DNA of 22,557 bases, from NCBI GenBank assembly GCA_934643765.1, contig CAKUCT010000004.1, forward strand, positions 1-22,557, read 5' to 3'. Shown here in pieces: positions 14,876 through 22,557 of the stretch. Every line of letters begins with the position of its first letter. Position 1 is the stretch's first letter. This DNA is from an uncultured Oscillospiraceae bacterium (lineage in GTDB: Bacteria > Bacillota > Clostridia > Oscillospirales > Oscillospiraceae). The position numbers and the translations under genes are program-made. Below the pieces are notes generated by a model. The model searched no databases. It saw only the letters and a list, made by a program, of their open reading frames with translations, and was not told where the DNA came from.

Positions 14876-16069
14876 GTGAGTGCGTTGGCTGGACTCTCCG
14901 CTGTGATTTTTATTCCCGATGATACGCCGAAGACCGGTTTTTCCCGCCCGATGATGCTGCAAAATATCATGGGTACGCCTTTACTTTCCTGGCTGGCGTC
15001 CTCTTTGATTGCCGGTGGCGTTGGGCGGTTCTTTTTGGTCTGCCACGAGCGGTTCAAGCGCGAAGCGCGGGCTTGCTTCCCGGACGATATCGAGTTCAGC
15101 TGCCCTTCGGCAGAGACCACATCCGACCAGCTGCACGTCTTTTTGTCCACATCCGATGAACAGGAAGAGGACATCATCGTCGTCACCGGCCCGGCTGTCA
15201 TTCTGCCGTTCGCGGCCGATGAGAGCCAGTTCGATGCAGCGCCAATCGCAAGCCCGGTCAGCTCGGTATCAAAGTCGGCCTTAATGGCGGCGCTTGATGA
15301 AAAGTTCATCTTTACCGCATTTTTAAAGGATCACGGCGTCCCGTATACAGACCGCGACGGCGTGTATGGTGTAGCTGATCTGCAGGAGATGACCGACTGG
15401 CAGCCGGTTCTGTCCCGGTCAAAGCTCTATGAGCTCTCGCGCCAGGGCGTTGAGATCTGGGACTACAACACAACCTATATTGACCCCGCGGCCTCCGTCG
15501 GCCCCGGAACGGCAATCCTGCCGGGAACCATCCTGCGCGGGCAGACCTCCGTCGGCAAGAACTGCACCATCGGCCCGAACAGCTATCTGGAAAACGCGCG
15601 CATCGGAGACGGCACGAAGGTCAACGCTTCGCAGGTCTATAACTCCTCCGTCGGCTACGACACCCACGTCGGCCCGTTTGCCTATATCCGCCCGGGCTCG
15701 AGCGTCGGAAACTGCGTGCGCGTGGGCGACTTTGTGGAGATCAAGAACTCCAACATCGGAGACGGCACCAAAATTTCGCATCTGACCTATGTCGGCGACA
15801 GCGACGTCGGCAAGAACATCAACTTCGGCTGCGGCACGGTGACGGTCAACTATGACCGCGCGAAAAAGTTCCGCACCGTCATTGAAGACAACGCCTTCAT
15901 CGGCTGCAACACCAACCTGATCGCACCCGTGCGCGTGGGCGAGGGCTCGTACATCGCCGCAGGCTCCACCATCACAGACGATATTCCCGCGATGGCGCTT
16001 GCGATTGCACGCGCGCGCCAGCAGAATAAAAAGGACTGGTCCAGCCGCCACAAGCTGAAGGAAAAATAA
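14876..16069 (+). CDS. glmU: GlmU homologue: intact acetyltransferase, degenerate uridyltransferase domain
   Basis: Normal GlmU makes UDP-GlcNAc in two steps: acetylation of glucosamine 1-phosphate (C-terminal domain) and uridylyl transfer (N-terminal domain). Here the C-terminal left-handed beta-helix is well kept: IRPGS (acetyl-site Arg), GDFVEIKNS (Lys), SHLTYVGD (catalytic His near residue 302, Tyr), NFGCGTVTVNYD and AIARARQQNK. The N-terminal domain is about 190 residues instead of about 230-250; the nucleotide loop L-A-A-G-x-G-T-R-M is replaced by FIPDDTPKTGF, and GDTPL, EHKD and NTG motifs are not visible. The start is uncertain: GTG 14876, TTG 14885, ATG 14864 and ATG 14840 are all in frame. 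I chose GTG because a GGAAGGA lies just before it. It is followed by prs, pth and mfd, the usual order for glmU. Confidence 0.85.
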   Translation: MSALAGLSAVIFIPDDTPKTGFSRPMMLQNIMGTPLLSWLASSLIAGGVGRFFLVCHERFKREARACFPDDIEFSCPSAETTSDQLHVFLSTSDEQEEDIIVVTGPAVILPFAADESQFDAAPIASPVSSVSKSALMAALDEKFIFTAFLKDHGVPYTDRDGVYGVADLQEMTDWQPVLSRSKLYELSRQGVEIWDYNTTYIDPAASVGPGTAILPGTILRGQTSVGKNCTIGPNSYLENARIGDGTKVNASQVYNSSVGYDTHVGPFAYIRPGSSVGNCVRVGDFVEIKNSNIGDGTKISHLTYVGDSDVGKNINFGCGTVTVNYDRAKKFRTVIEDNAFIGCNTNLIAPVRVGEGSYIAAGSTITDDIPAMALAIARARQQNKKDWSSRHKLKEK

Positions 16070-16158
16070 GCTGTATTCCCGCGGCCGCACGCCGCTGAAT
16101 AAATCATCTATTACATCAGAAGAACAAAACCGGAATTTAACTTGGGGGGTAATTTCAT

Positions 16159-17109
16159 ATGATTTCTCACGGTAAAAACGTCAAGGTATTCTGCGCCAAC
16201 GCCAACCGTCCGTTTGCTGAGGGCGTTTGCCGCAAGCTGTGGCTGCCCATGGGCGACTGCGCCGTGACCACGTTCGCAGACGGCGAGGTTTCCTTGACCA
16301 TCAACGAGTCTGTCCGCGGAAGCGATGTGTTCCTCGTTCAATCCACCTGCAAGCCCGTCAACAACAACCTGATGGAGCTGCTCGTCATGATCGACGCCTG
16401 CCGCCGTGCATCCGCCGGCCGCATCACGGCTGTCATTCCGTATTTCGGCTATGCCCGCCAGGACCGCAAGGCCAAGGGCCGCGATCCCATCTCGGCAAAG
16501 CTTGTCGCCAACATGATCGAAGCCGCCGGTGCTGACCGCGTGCTGACGATGGACCTGCATGCCGCGCAGATTCAGGGCTTCTTCGATATCCCTGTGGATA
16601 ACCTGCATTCCAACCCTGTGTTCGTGAAGTATTATCACGAAAAGTTTGAAAATCCGGAAGAGATGGTCGTCGTCTCCCCCGACGTCGGTTCCGTCGCCCG
16701 GAGCCGTTCGTTTGCCAACAAGATGGGCATGAGCCTTGCCATCGTGGACAAGCGCCGCGAGCGCGCGAACCAGTGCGAGGTTATGAACGTCATCGGCGAC
16801 GTCAAGGGCAAGAAGTGCATCCTGTTTGACGACATGGTAGACACGGCCGGCTCTCTCTGCAACGCCGCGCAGGCGATTGTGGAAACCGGCGGCGCAACGG
16901 AGGTCTATGCCTGCGCAACGCACGGCGTGCTGTCCGGCCCCGCCATGGAGCGCATCGACAACAGCTGCATCAAAGAGCTGACGCTGCTCAACACCATCCC
17001 GGCGCCTGAAAATGTCTCCAAGAAGATCCACTATATCGACGTTTCCCCGGTCTTTGCTGACGCAATCCAGAGAATTTACGAAGAGACGTCTATGTCCGTT
17101 TTGTTCTGA
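16159..17109 (+). CDS. prs: Ribose-phosphate pyrophosphokinase (PRPP synthetase)
   Basis: Transfers pyrophosphate from ATP to ribose 5-phosphate, making PRPP for purine, pyrimidine, NAD, His and Trp synthesis. The 316-residue protein has FADGEVSLTINESVRG (ATP-site region, about 38-54), PYFGYARQDRK (about 94-104), DLHAAQIQGFFDIPVDNL with His 134, and the PRPP-binding loop ILFDDMVDTAGS (about 220-231). It looks complete. The ribosome site is unusual: a GGGGGG run at 16144-16149, 9 nt before the ATG, with no A in the core. The gene lies 89 nt after the glmU-like gene and 1 nt before pth, matching the Firmicute order. No promoter of its own is evident. Confidence 0.95.
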   Translation: MISHGKNVKVFCANANRPFAEGVCRKLWLPMGDCAVTTFADGEVSLTINESVRGSDVFLVQSTCKPVNNNLMELLVMIDACRRASAGRITAVIPYFGYARQDRKAKGRDPISAKLVANMIEAAGADRVLTMDLHAAQIQGFFDIPVDNLHSNPVFVKYYHEKFENPEEMVVVSPDVGSVARSRSFANKMGMSLAIVDKRRERANQCEVMNVIGDVKGKKCILFDDMVDTAGSLCNAAQAIVETGGATEVYACATHGVLSGPAMERIDNSCIKELTLLNTIPAPENVSKKIHYIDVSPVFADAIQRIYEETSMSVLF

Positions 17110-17110
17110 T

Positions 17111-17704
17111 ATGTTTTTTTCCGCCAATTCTGCCGAGACCTGGCTCATCGCCGGTCTCGGCAATCCTGGCCGGGAGTATGCCGCCACGCGGCACAACACC
17201 GGCTTTCTTGCGCTTGACCTGCTGGCAAAGAAGCTCTCCGTGCGCATCAACAAGCCAAAATTCAAAGGGGAAACCTGCCTGTGCGACTACAAGGGCAATC
17301 GTCTGATTCTTCTGAAGCCGGATACGTTTATGAATGCGTCCGGGCTGTCCGTGGAGCCGTGCGCGCATTTTTATAAGATTCCGCCGGAGCGCATCATCGT
17401 GATTTTTGATGATATCAGCCTGCCGGTCGGGCGCATCCGTGTGCGCAAGAGCGGCTCTGCCGGCGGGCACAATGGCATCAAGTCCATCATCTCCAGCCTC
17501 GGCACGGATCAGTTCCCGCGCGTGAAGGTCGGCGTCGGCGCAAAGCCGCATCCGGACTATGATCTGGCCGACTGGGTGCTGTCCAACATCGCGCCGGAGG
17601 ACAAGGCCGCGTTTGACCTTGCGCTGGAACACGCGGCGCAGGCCGCGCTCTGCATTGTAGAGCAGGGCACAGAAAAGGCCGCCGCGGCATATAATGGAGC
17701 ATAA
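17111..17704 (+). CDS. pth: Peptidyl-tRNA hydrolase
   Basis: Hydrolyses peptidyl-tRNAs dropped from ribosomes so the tRNAs can be reused; cytoplasmic monomer. The 197-residue protein has LIAGLGNPGREYAATRHNTGF at about 12-32 (Asn 18 and the catalytic His 28), PDTFMNASG (Asn 75), VIFDDISLP (Asp at about 100-101) and GSAGGHNGIKSI (Asn 121). All key residues are seen. The ATG at 17111 comes one base after the prs stop (TGA-T-ATG) and has no good Shine-Dalgarno site, so translation probably depends on ribosomes ending prs. The frame opens further upstream, but that portion overlaps prs and is not pth-like. Confidence 0.94.
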   Translation: MFFSANSAETWLIAGLGNPGREYAATRHNTGFLALDLLAKKLSVRINKPKFKGETCLCDYKGNRLILLKPDTFMNASGLSVEPCAHFYKIPPERIIVIFDDISLPVGRIRVRKSGSAGGHNGIKSIISSLGTDQFPRVKVGVGAKPHPDYDLADWVLSNIAPEDKAAFDLALEHAAQAALCIVEQGTEKAAAAYNGA

Positions 17705-17725
17705 CGTCCGTCCGTGCATTTTTCC

Positions 17726-17751
17726 GCGCGGGCGGCGCGCATTTTCTGTTT
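17726..17751 (+). terminator. Possible weak terminator between pth and mfd
   Basis: GCGCG (17726-17730) pairs with CGCGC (17736-17740) around GGCGG, followed by ATTTTCTGTTT. The stem is short and the T-run broken, so it may only attenuate. The gap to mfd (128 nt) also has a CATGGCT/AGCCATG hairpin at 17757-17773. Confidence 0.35.
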
Positions 17752-17832
17752 ACCCCCATGGCTTTGAGCCATGAGGGTGCTTGTCATCGCTATGATTACC
17801 ATATTTTTGAAGTCTTAGGAGGCTTGGACCGC

Positions 17833-20800
17833 ATGAATATTCTTTTGCAGGCGCTGGATCAAAGTCCGGAATATCAGAAGATGCTGCAAAGCATCTCGCG
17901 CGGAGATGTCTGCGCCGTCTCCGGTCTCAGCCAGATCACACGCAGCCACTTTATTGCCGCGCTGCATGCCGCGTCCTCGCGTCCTTCGCTTCTGATCTGT
18001 CAGGATGAGATGGCGGCGGGCCGGCTGCAGGAGGAGCTTTCCAGCTTTCTCGGTGTGCAGGCGGCCGTTCTTCCCGAGCGCGAGCTGACCTTTGTCGACG
18101 CGGCGGGCGTCTCCCGGCAGTGGGAGCAGAAGCGGCTTCGGATTTTGTATGATTTGGCGCGCGGAAAAATTCCGCTGCTGATTGCAAGCTTAGGGAGCCT
18201 GATGCTGCGCACAATGCCGCGCGAAACACTTTTCCGCGCAAGCATCCATCTGCGCGTAGGCGCAAGCGTCGACCCGGACGAACTGACGCTCCAGCTGACG
18301 CAGGCGGGCTATACGAGAACGTCCCTGGTGGAAGGCGTGGGGCAGTTTGCACTGCGCGGCGGCATTCTGGACGTGTTTTCTCCGGGAGAAAATCTCCCGG
18401 TGCGGTGCGAATTTTTTGGCGATGAGCTTGACGCCATGGGCTATTTTGACCCGACCACCCAGCGCCGGACGGAAAACACCGAAGAGGTGGTTCTGCTGCC
18501 TGTGGCAGAAAGTCTGCCGCAGCTGCACCCGGACGGTATTTCCGGACTCTGCCGCGACATGCAGGAGCTGATCTCACGCCAGAAGCGGCGCAAAGCGCCG
18601 CATGAAAATCTCATCCAGACGCTGACACAGGATATGCAGGCGCTGCAAAGCGGGATCAATTTCCCTGCCGCTGACCGGTATATGGCGCTGATCTATCCGG
18701 AGTTTGCCTGCGCGCTGGACTATCTGTCGCTGGACGCCTGCGTCTATTTCTGCGACCACGGCGCGCTGGCCCGCGCGGCCAAGGCGCAGGAGGAAGAGTT
18801 TGGTCTGGGCCTGGACGCGTTTCTGGAGTCCGGACGGCTCGCGGGCGAGCTCTGCGATTTTTATGTTTCCTTTGAAGATCTGGCAGGCCGGGTAAAGGGC
18901 CGGCCCGCCGTTTACTTTGACAGCTTCCTCTCCGCGCGTTTTCCGGAAAGTCTGCCGCCAAGGCAGCTTCTATCTGTCACAGCCCGGCAGCTGCCGGGCT
19001 ACGGCGGGAGCTTAGAGACCGCTGTCAGCGATCTCAAGGGCTATGTGCGAAACGAATACGGCTGCCTCGTTCTGTGCGGCGGCAGACGGCGCGGCGAAAT
19101 TCTCAAGGAAATGCTGGGCAAAGAAGGCGTCAACGCGCTGCTTGCCTTCCCGGCGGTGCACCTTCCACAGGCGGGGCAGATTTTTCTGACAGACGGCTCT
19201 TTACCCGCCGGTCTTGAATATCCGGAGCTGCATTTTGCCATCTTAACGGAAGGGCAGCTGCTGGCCAAAAAAACGGCCCGCACGCCAAAGCCCAAAAAGA
19301 CGCCGTCCAACCGAAAAAAGCTGGAATCGTTCACCGATCTCACGCCGGGCGATCTCGTTGTTCACGAGCACCACGGCATTGGCCGCTATGTTGGCATGGA
19401 GCAGATGAAGGTCGGCGGCGCTACCAAGGACTATGTCAAAATCGCCTATCAGGGTACAGATACGCTCTATGTCCCGGCGACGCAGCTTGATCTTGTCAGC
19501 AAATACATCGGCTCCGGTGGAGAAAACCAGTCCGTCCGGCTCAATAAGCTCGGCGGCGACCAATGGCAGAAGGCAAAGGCCAAAGCAAAAGCCGCCGCCA
19601 AGGACTTGGCCGCCGGTCTCATCCAGCTCTATGCCGAGCGAAAGCGCCGCCCGGGCTTTGCCTTCGCGGCGGACAGTCCCTGGCAGAAAGAATTCGAAGA
19701 GAGCTTTGAATACGCCGAAACCGACGATCAGCTGCGCGCCATTGCCGAAATCAAGCACGACATGGAATCCCCGGCGCCAATGGAGCGGCTGCTCTGCGGC
19801 GATGTCGGCTTCGGCAAGACGGAGGTTGCGCTGCGCGCGGTGATGAAGTGCATTCTGGACGGCAAGCAGGCGGCCATTCTGGTTCCCACAACCGTCCTTG
19901 CCCAGCAGCACTATCTGACAGCGCTCAAGCGCTTCGGCTCGTTCCCAGTGACAATCGATGTGCTCTCGCGCTTCCGCACGCCCGCGCAGATCAAAAAGAC
20001 ACTGCAGGAACTGCAGTCCGGAAAGATTGATCTCATCATCGGCACGCACAAGCTGCTGCAGAAGAGCGTGCATTTCAAGGACCTGGGGCTTCTGATTGTC
20101 GATGAGGAGCAGCGCTTCGGCGTCAGCCACAAGGAGCGGCTGAAGGAAATTTCCCGCGGTGTGGACGTTCTGACGCTGTCGGCAACGCCGATCCCGCGCA
20201 CGCTCAACATGGCGCTGTCCGGTCTTCGCGATATGTCGACCATCGAACAGCCGCCGCACGACCGCTACCCGGTACAGACGTTCGTGCTGGAGCACAGCGA
20301 CCGGATTCTTGATGAAGCCATCCGCCGGGAACTGGCGCGCGGGGGACAGGTCTATTATCTGCACAACCGCGTAGAGTCCATCGACCAGTGCGCCGCCAAG
20401 CTCAAAGAGCGGCTCGGCGACGTGTCCATCGCCGTGGCCCACGGAAAGATGAACCAGGAGCAGCTTTCAGACGTGATGCAGGCCATGAGTGAAGGGCAGG
20501 TCCAGATTCTGGTCTGCACGACGATCATTGAAACCGGCATCGATATTCCAAACGTCAACACGCTCATCATTGAAGATGCCGACCGGCTGGGTCTTGCCCA
20601 GCTGCACCAGCTCAGAGGCCGCGTCGGCCGCTCCAACCGTCACGCCTACGCCTATCTCACGTTCCGCCGGGGAAAGGTGCTCTCAGAAGTTGCGGAAAAG
20701 CGACTGGAGGCCATCCGCGAATACGCCGAGTTCGGCTCGGGCTTTAAAATTGCAATGCGGGATCTGGAAATCCGCGGGGCAGGCGATCTGCTTGGCTCGG

Positions 20801-21345
20801 AGCAGTCGGGCCATATGCTCTCGGTCGGCTACGATATGTATCTGAAGCTGCTGGAGGACGCGGTTCTTGAAGAGCGCGGCGAAGAGTCGCTCAAGGAGCC
20901 GGAGTGTACGGCAGATCTCAACGTCACGGCCAATATTGACAAAATCTATGTTTCCTCCGGCGAGCAGCGGATGGATCTTTACCGCCGCATGGCGGCCATC
21001 CGTACACAGGAGGACGCAGACGATTTGCTGGATGAAATCGTCGACCGGTACGGCGATCCCCCGAAGGGCGTTATGAATCTGATTGCCATCGCGCTGCTGC
21101 GCGCGCGCGCAGCGGCCGCCGGAATCGTTGAAATCAGCCAAAAGTCAGAGCAGCTGACAGTCTCGCTCGGCGTTTTCGATTTTGGCGCCATCAGCACCCT
21201 CTGCGAAGAGCCCGCATTCAAGGGGCGCGTGTTCTTTGCCGCCGGGAAGACGCCGGCCATCACGCTGCGGCTCAAGCCGGGCGAGGATTCTCTGAAGCTG
21301 GCGCAGCAGCTGGTGGACCGCTATTGCCTGATCCGGGCAAAATAA
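17833..21345 (+). CDS. mfd: Transcription-repair coupling factor Mfd
   Basis: A DNA translocase that pushes stalled RNA polymerase off lesions and recruits UvrA to them. The 1170-residue length is normal. In order: a UvrB-like N-terminal domain (to about 350), a CarD-like RNA-polymerase-binding domain at about 500-565 (LTPGDLVVHEHHGIGRYVG, YVKIAYQGTDTLYVP), helicase motif I CGDVGFGKTEVALRA near 655, the DEEQRFGVSHKE motif near 757, TLSATPIPRTLNMALSGLRD near 780, QLRGRVGRSNRHAYAYL near 925-940, and the C-terminal TRCF domain. AGGAGG at 17817-17822, 10 nt before the ATG, supports this start; an upstream in-frame ATG at 17758 sits in a hairpin. It is last in the glmU-prs-pth-mfd cluster, the same order seen in Bacillus. 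Confidence 0.96.
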   Translation: MNILLQALDQSPEYQKMLQSISRGDVCAVSGLSQITRSHFIAALHAASSRPSLLICQDEMAAGRLQEELSSFLGVQAAVLPERELTFVDAAGVSRQWEQKRLRILYDLARGKIPLLIASLGSLMLRTMPRETLFRASIHLRVGASVDPDELTLQLTQAGYTRTSLVEGVGQFALRGGILDVFSPGENLPVRCEFFGDELDAMGYFDPTTQRRTENTEEVVLLPVAESLPQLHPDGISGLCRDMQELISRQKRRKAPHENLIQTLTQDMQALQSGINFPAADRYMALIYPEFACALDYLSLDACVYFCDHGALARAAKAQEEEFGLGLDAFLESGRLAGELCDFYVSFEDLAGRVKGRPAVYFDSFLSARFPESLPPRQLLSVTARQLPGYGGSLETAVSDLKGYVRNEYGCLVLCGGRRRGEILKEMLGKEGVNALLAFPAVHLPQAGQIFLTDGSLPAGLEYPELHFAILTEGQLLAKKTARTPKPKKTPSNRKKLESFTDLTPGDLVVHEHHGIGRYVGMEQMKVGGATKDYVKIAYQGTDTLYVPATQLDLVSKYIGSGGENQSVRLNKLGGDQWQKAKAKAKAAAKDLAAGLIQLYAERKRRPGFAFAADSPWQKEFEESFEYAETDDQLRAIAEIKHDMESPAPMERLLCGDVGFGKTEVALRAVMKCILDGKQAAILVPTTVLAQQHYLTALKRFGSFPVTIDVLSRFRTPAQIKKTLQELQSGKIDLIIGTHKLLQKSVHFKDLGLLIVDEEQRFGVSHKERLKEISRGVDVLTLSATPIPRTLNMALSGLRDMSTIEQPPHDRYPVQTFVLEHSDRILDEAIRRELARGGQVYYLHNRVESIDQCAAKLKERLGDVSIAVAHGKMNQEQLSDVMQAMSEGQVQILVCTTIIETGIDIPNVNTLIIEDADRLGLAQLHQLRGRVGRSNRHAYAYLTFRRGKVLSEVAEKRLEAIREYAEFGSGFKIAMRDLEIRGAGDLLGSEQSGHMLSVGYDMYLKLLEDAVLEERGEESLKEPECTADLNVTANIDKIYVSSGEQRMDLYRRMAAIRTQEDADDLLDEIVDRYGDPPKGVMNLIAIALLRARAAAAGIVEISQKSEQLTVSLGVFDFGAISTLCEEPAFKGRVFFAAGKTPAITLRLKPGEDSLKLAQQLVDRYCLIRAK

Positions 21346-21422
21346 TCCGGAACCGGCTGCCAAGCCACACAAATCTTAAGGATAAATTCATAATTTGCGC
21401 GGGATTCTTGGTTGAAATGCCG

Positions 21423-21451
21423 TTGCAAAAATTGACGGCTTTCGATATAAT
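21423..21451 (+). promoter_or_regulatory. Sigma-A type promoter for the VanW-family gene
   Basis: -35 TTGCAA (21423-21428), 17-nt spacer, perfect -10 TATAAT (21446-21451). Transcription would start near 21458. The leader of about 54 nt contains a hairpin with 6-bp stem CCGGCG/CGCCGG (21475-21480 with 21486-21491). Confidence 0.7.
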
Positions 21452-21511
21452 GGTAGTTGTCATAATACCAGCTCCCGGCGGTTTTCGCCGGTGGAGATAG
21501 GAGGGATTCTT

Positions 21512-22557
21512 ATCAGAAAGAAAGGAAAGTTTGAGCAGAGCCGCGCTCCCGCGCCGAAGCCGTCCATGGCGGAACAGCATGCGGGCAAGGCCGCGAAGCC
21601 GCCGAAGGCACCAAAGGCATCCGGCGGCAAAAAGGGGCTGGTCATCGCGTTGGCGCTGGTCGTCATTGTGGTGCTTGGCGTCTGCTCGTATGGATTTATC
21701 CTGAAAAATCAGGATGCGATTTATCCGAATGTCTACGTCGCCGGCATCAATGTCGGCGGACTCAAGCGGGACGCGGCAATTTCTGCCGTCTCTGAAGCCG
21801 TTCAGCAGAGCTATGCCAGCGATACGCTGAACGTCGTGCTTCCCGACCGGACCATCAGCCTGAGCCCGGAGGTAACGCAGGTTGCGCTCAACCCCGACCA
21901 GGCTATTGACGAGGCGATGCAGTACGGTCGCTCCGGCGGCCCGGTCTCGGCTGTCATCAAATATCTGCGCGCAGGAAAGACAGAGTATTCTGTTGACCTC
22001 GATTCCAGTCTGAATCTGGACACGGAGTATATCCGCACGCTCATCGACCAGACCGCACGCGACTGCGCGTCTGACAAAATTGACCCCATTGTGAAGGTCA
22101 ACGAGGACGCCGGAACCATCACCATCACGGCCGGTTCTCCTGCCATCTCGCTCGACGCCGACAAGCTCTATGAGGCCGTGCTTGCGCGGTTCTCGTCCGG
22201 TGATTTCAGCGATCTCAGTTTTGACTATGACACCGTTCCGTGCGAATCGGTTGATCTGCAGCAGTATTACGACAAATACTGCAAGGAGATGACCGACGCG
22301 TATTACGACGAAGAAAAGAAGGAACTGGTGCCGGAGGTCAACGGCTACGGCTTTGATCTTCCGTATTACACCCAGCAGCTGGCGATGGCAAAGGCCGGTG
22401 AGGTCATTACCATTCAAATGGAGGATCTGGTGCCGGAGGTAACGCTGGAAGAGCTCAAGAAGACGTATTTTGCAGATGTTCTTGCGTCCTATGACAGCCC
22501 GCACACCGCAAACGCTGCGAGAACGAAGAACCTCGAGCTTGCCTGCAAGGCAATCGA
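21512..22557 (+). CDS. Membrane-anchored VanW-family cell-wall protein, N-terminal part
   Basis: The open frame runs off the window end, with about 348 codons visible. It has a basic, Pro/Ala/Lys-rich N-terminus, one membrane helix at about 42-64 (GLVIALALVVIVVLGVCSYG) and an outer portion starting YPNVYVAGINVGGL, followed by a repeat-like region typical of the putative peptidoglycan-binding domain (PG_binding_4, PF12229). The visible end, SYDSPHTANAARTKNLELAC, looks like the start of a VanW domain (PF04294). Function is inferred as envelope or spore wall related; substrate unknown. The best Shine-Dalgarno site AGGAGGG (21499-21505) is 6 nt before ATC at 21512, not a standard start. In-frame alternatives are GTG 21491 (before the site, inside the hairpin) and ATG 21566 (no site). 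It has its own promoter after mfd. Confidence 0.85.
   Translation, partial: MRKKGKFEQSRAPAPKPSMAEQHAGKAAKPPKAPKASGGKKGLVIALALVVIVVLGVCSYGFILKNQDAIYPNVYVAGINVGGLKRDAAISAVSEAVQQSYASDTLNVVLPDRTISLSPEVTQVALNPDQAIDEAMQYGRSGGPVSAVIKYLRAGKTEYSVDLDSSLNLDTEYIRTLIDQTARDCASDKIDPIVKVNEDAGTITITAGSPAISLDADKLYEAVLARFSSGDFSDLSFDYDTVPCESVDLQQYYDKYCKEMTDAYYDEEKKELVPEVNGYGFDLPYYTQQLAMAKAGEVITIQMEDLVPEVTLEELKKTYFADVLASYDSPHTANAARTKNLELACKAI

Noticed and set aside
19243..20442. A 399-codon open frame on the minus strand
   Set aside because: Opposite the helicase core of mfd, which carries conserved motifs throughout; a shadow frame.
21272..22504. A 410-codon open frame on the minus strand
   Set aside because: It lies opposite the end of mfd and the VanW-family frame, whose plus-strand promoter, ribosome site, membrane helix and domains are much better supported.

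Overview
The window is a GC-rich (by eye well above 50%) bacterial chromosome segment from an anaerobic Firmicute. It most resembles the class Clostridia, order Oscillospirales; this placement is inferred from gene content and order, not from a phylogeny. Supporting signs are Shine-Dalgarno sites (AGGAGG type) before most genes, sigma-A type promoters with 17-bp spacers, a PPi-type phosphofructokinase, a two-gene SufCB system, a VanW-family wall protein, and the Firmicute order glmU-prs-pth-mfd. It is mainly a housekeeping region. I saw no tRNA, rRNA, CRISPR array, transposase or phage gene.

Layout. (1) 1-1271: a truncated pfp gene (minus) diverges from fba (plus), both glycolytic, each with its own promoter. 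(2) 1488-3226, minus: a soluble histidine-kinase-like protein lacking the phosphoacceptor His, followed by an unrecognised 208-residue protein. (3) 3392-3832, minus: mscL, then two tandem copies of a structured repeat. (4) 4112-7640, minus: the chromosome-segregation operon parA-parB, a membrane coiled-coil protein and serS. (5) 7939-9238, plus: ung and trmL. (6) 9283-11449, plus: pgk and tpiA, separated by a third copy of the repeat. (7) 11573-12895, minus: a MATE efflux protein. (8) 12993-14647, minus: sufC-sufB. (9) 14876-21345, plus: a GlmU homologue with a degenerate N-terminal domain, prs, pth and mfd. (10) 21512-22557, plus: a membrane-anchored VanW-family wall protein running off the end.

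How the genes relate. pfp, fba, pgk and tpiA supply much of lower glycolysis, and prs draws on its sugar phosphates for nucleotide synthesis. GlmU and the VanW protein belong to envelope building. ParAB, Ung and Mfd serve chromosome segregation and repair. SerS, Pth and TrmL serve translation.

The observations most worth a second look are: a roughly 88-101 bp repeat whose stem arms differ between copies while staying complementary; a GlmU that keeps its acetyltransferase residues but has lost the uridyltransferase signature in the conserved glmU locus; the kinase with Gln in place of His; and a VanW gene whose Shine-Dalgarno site points to an ATC codon.
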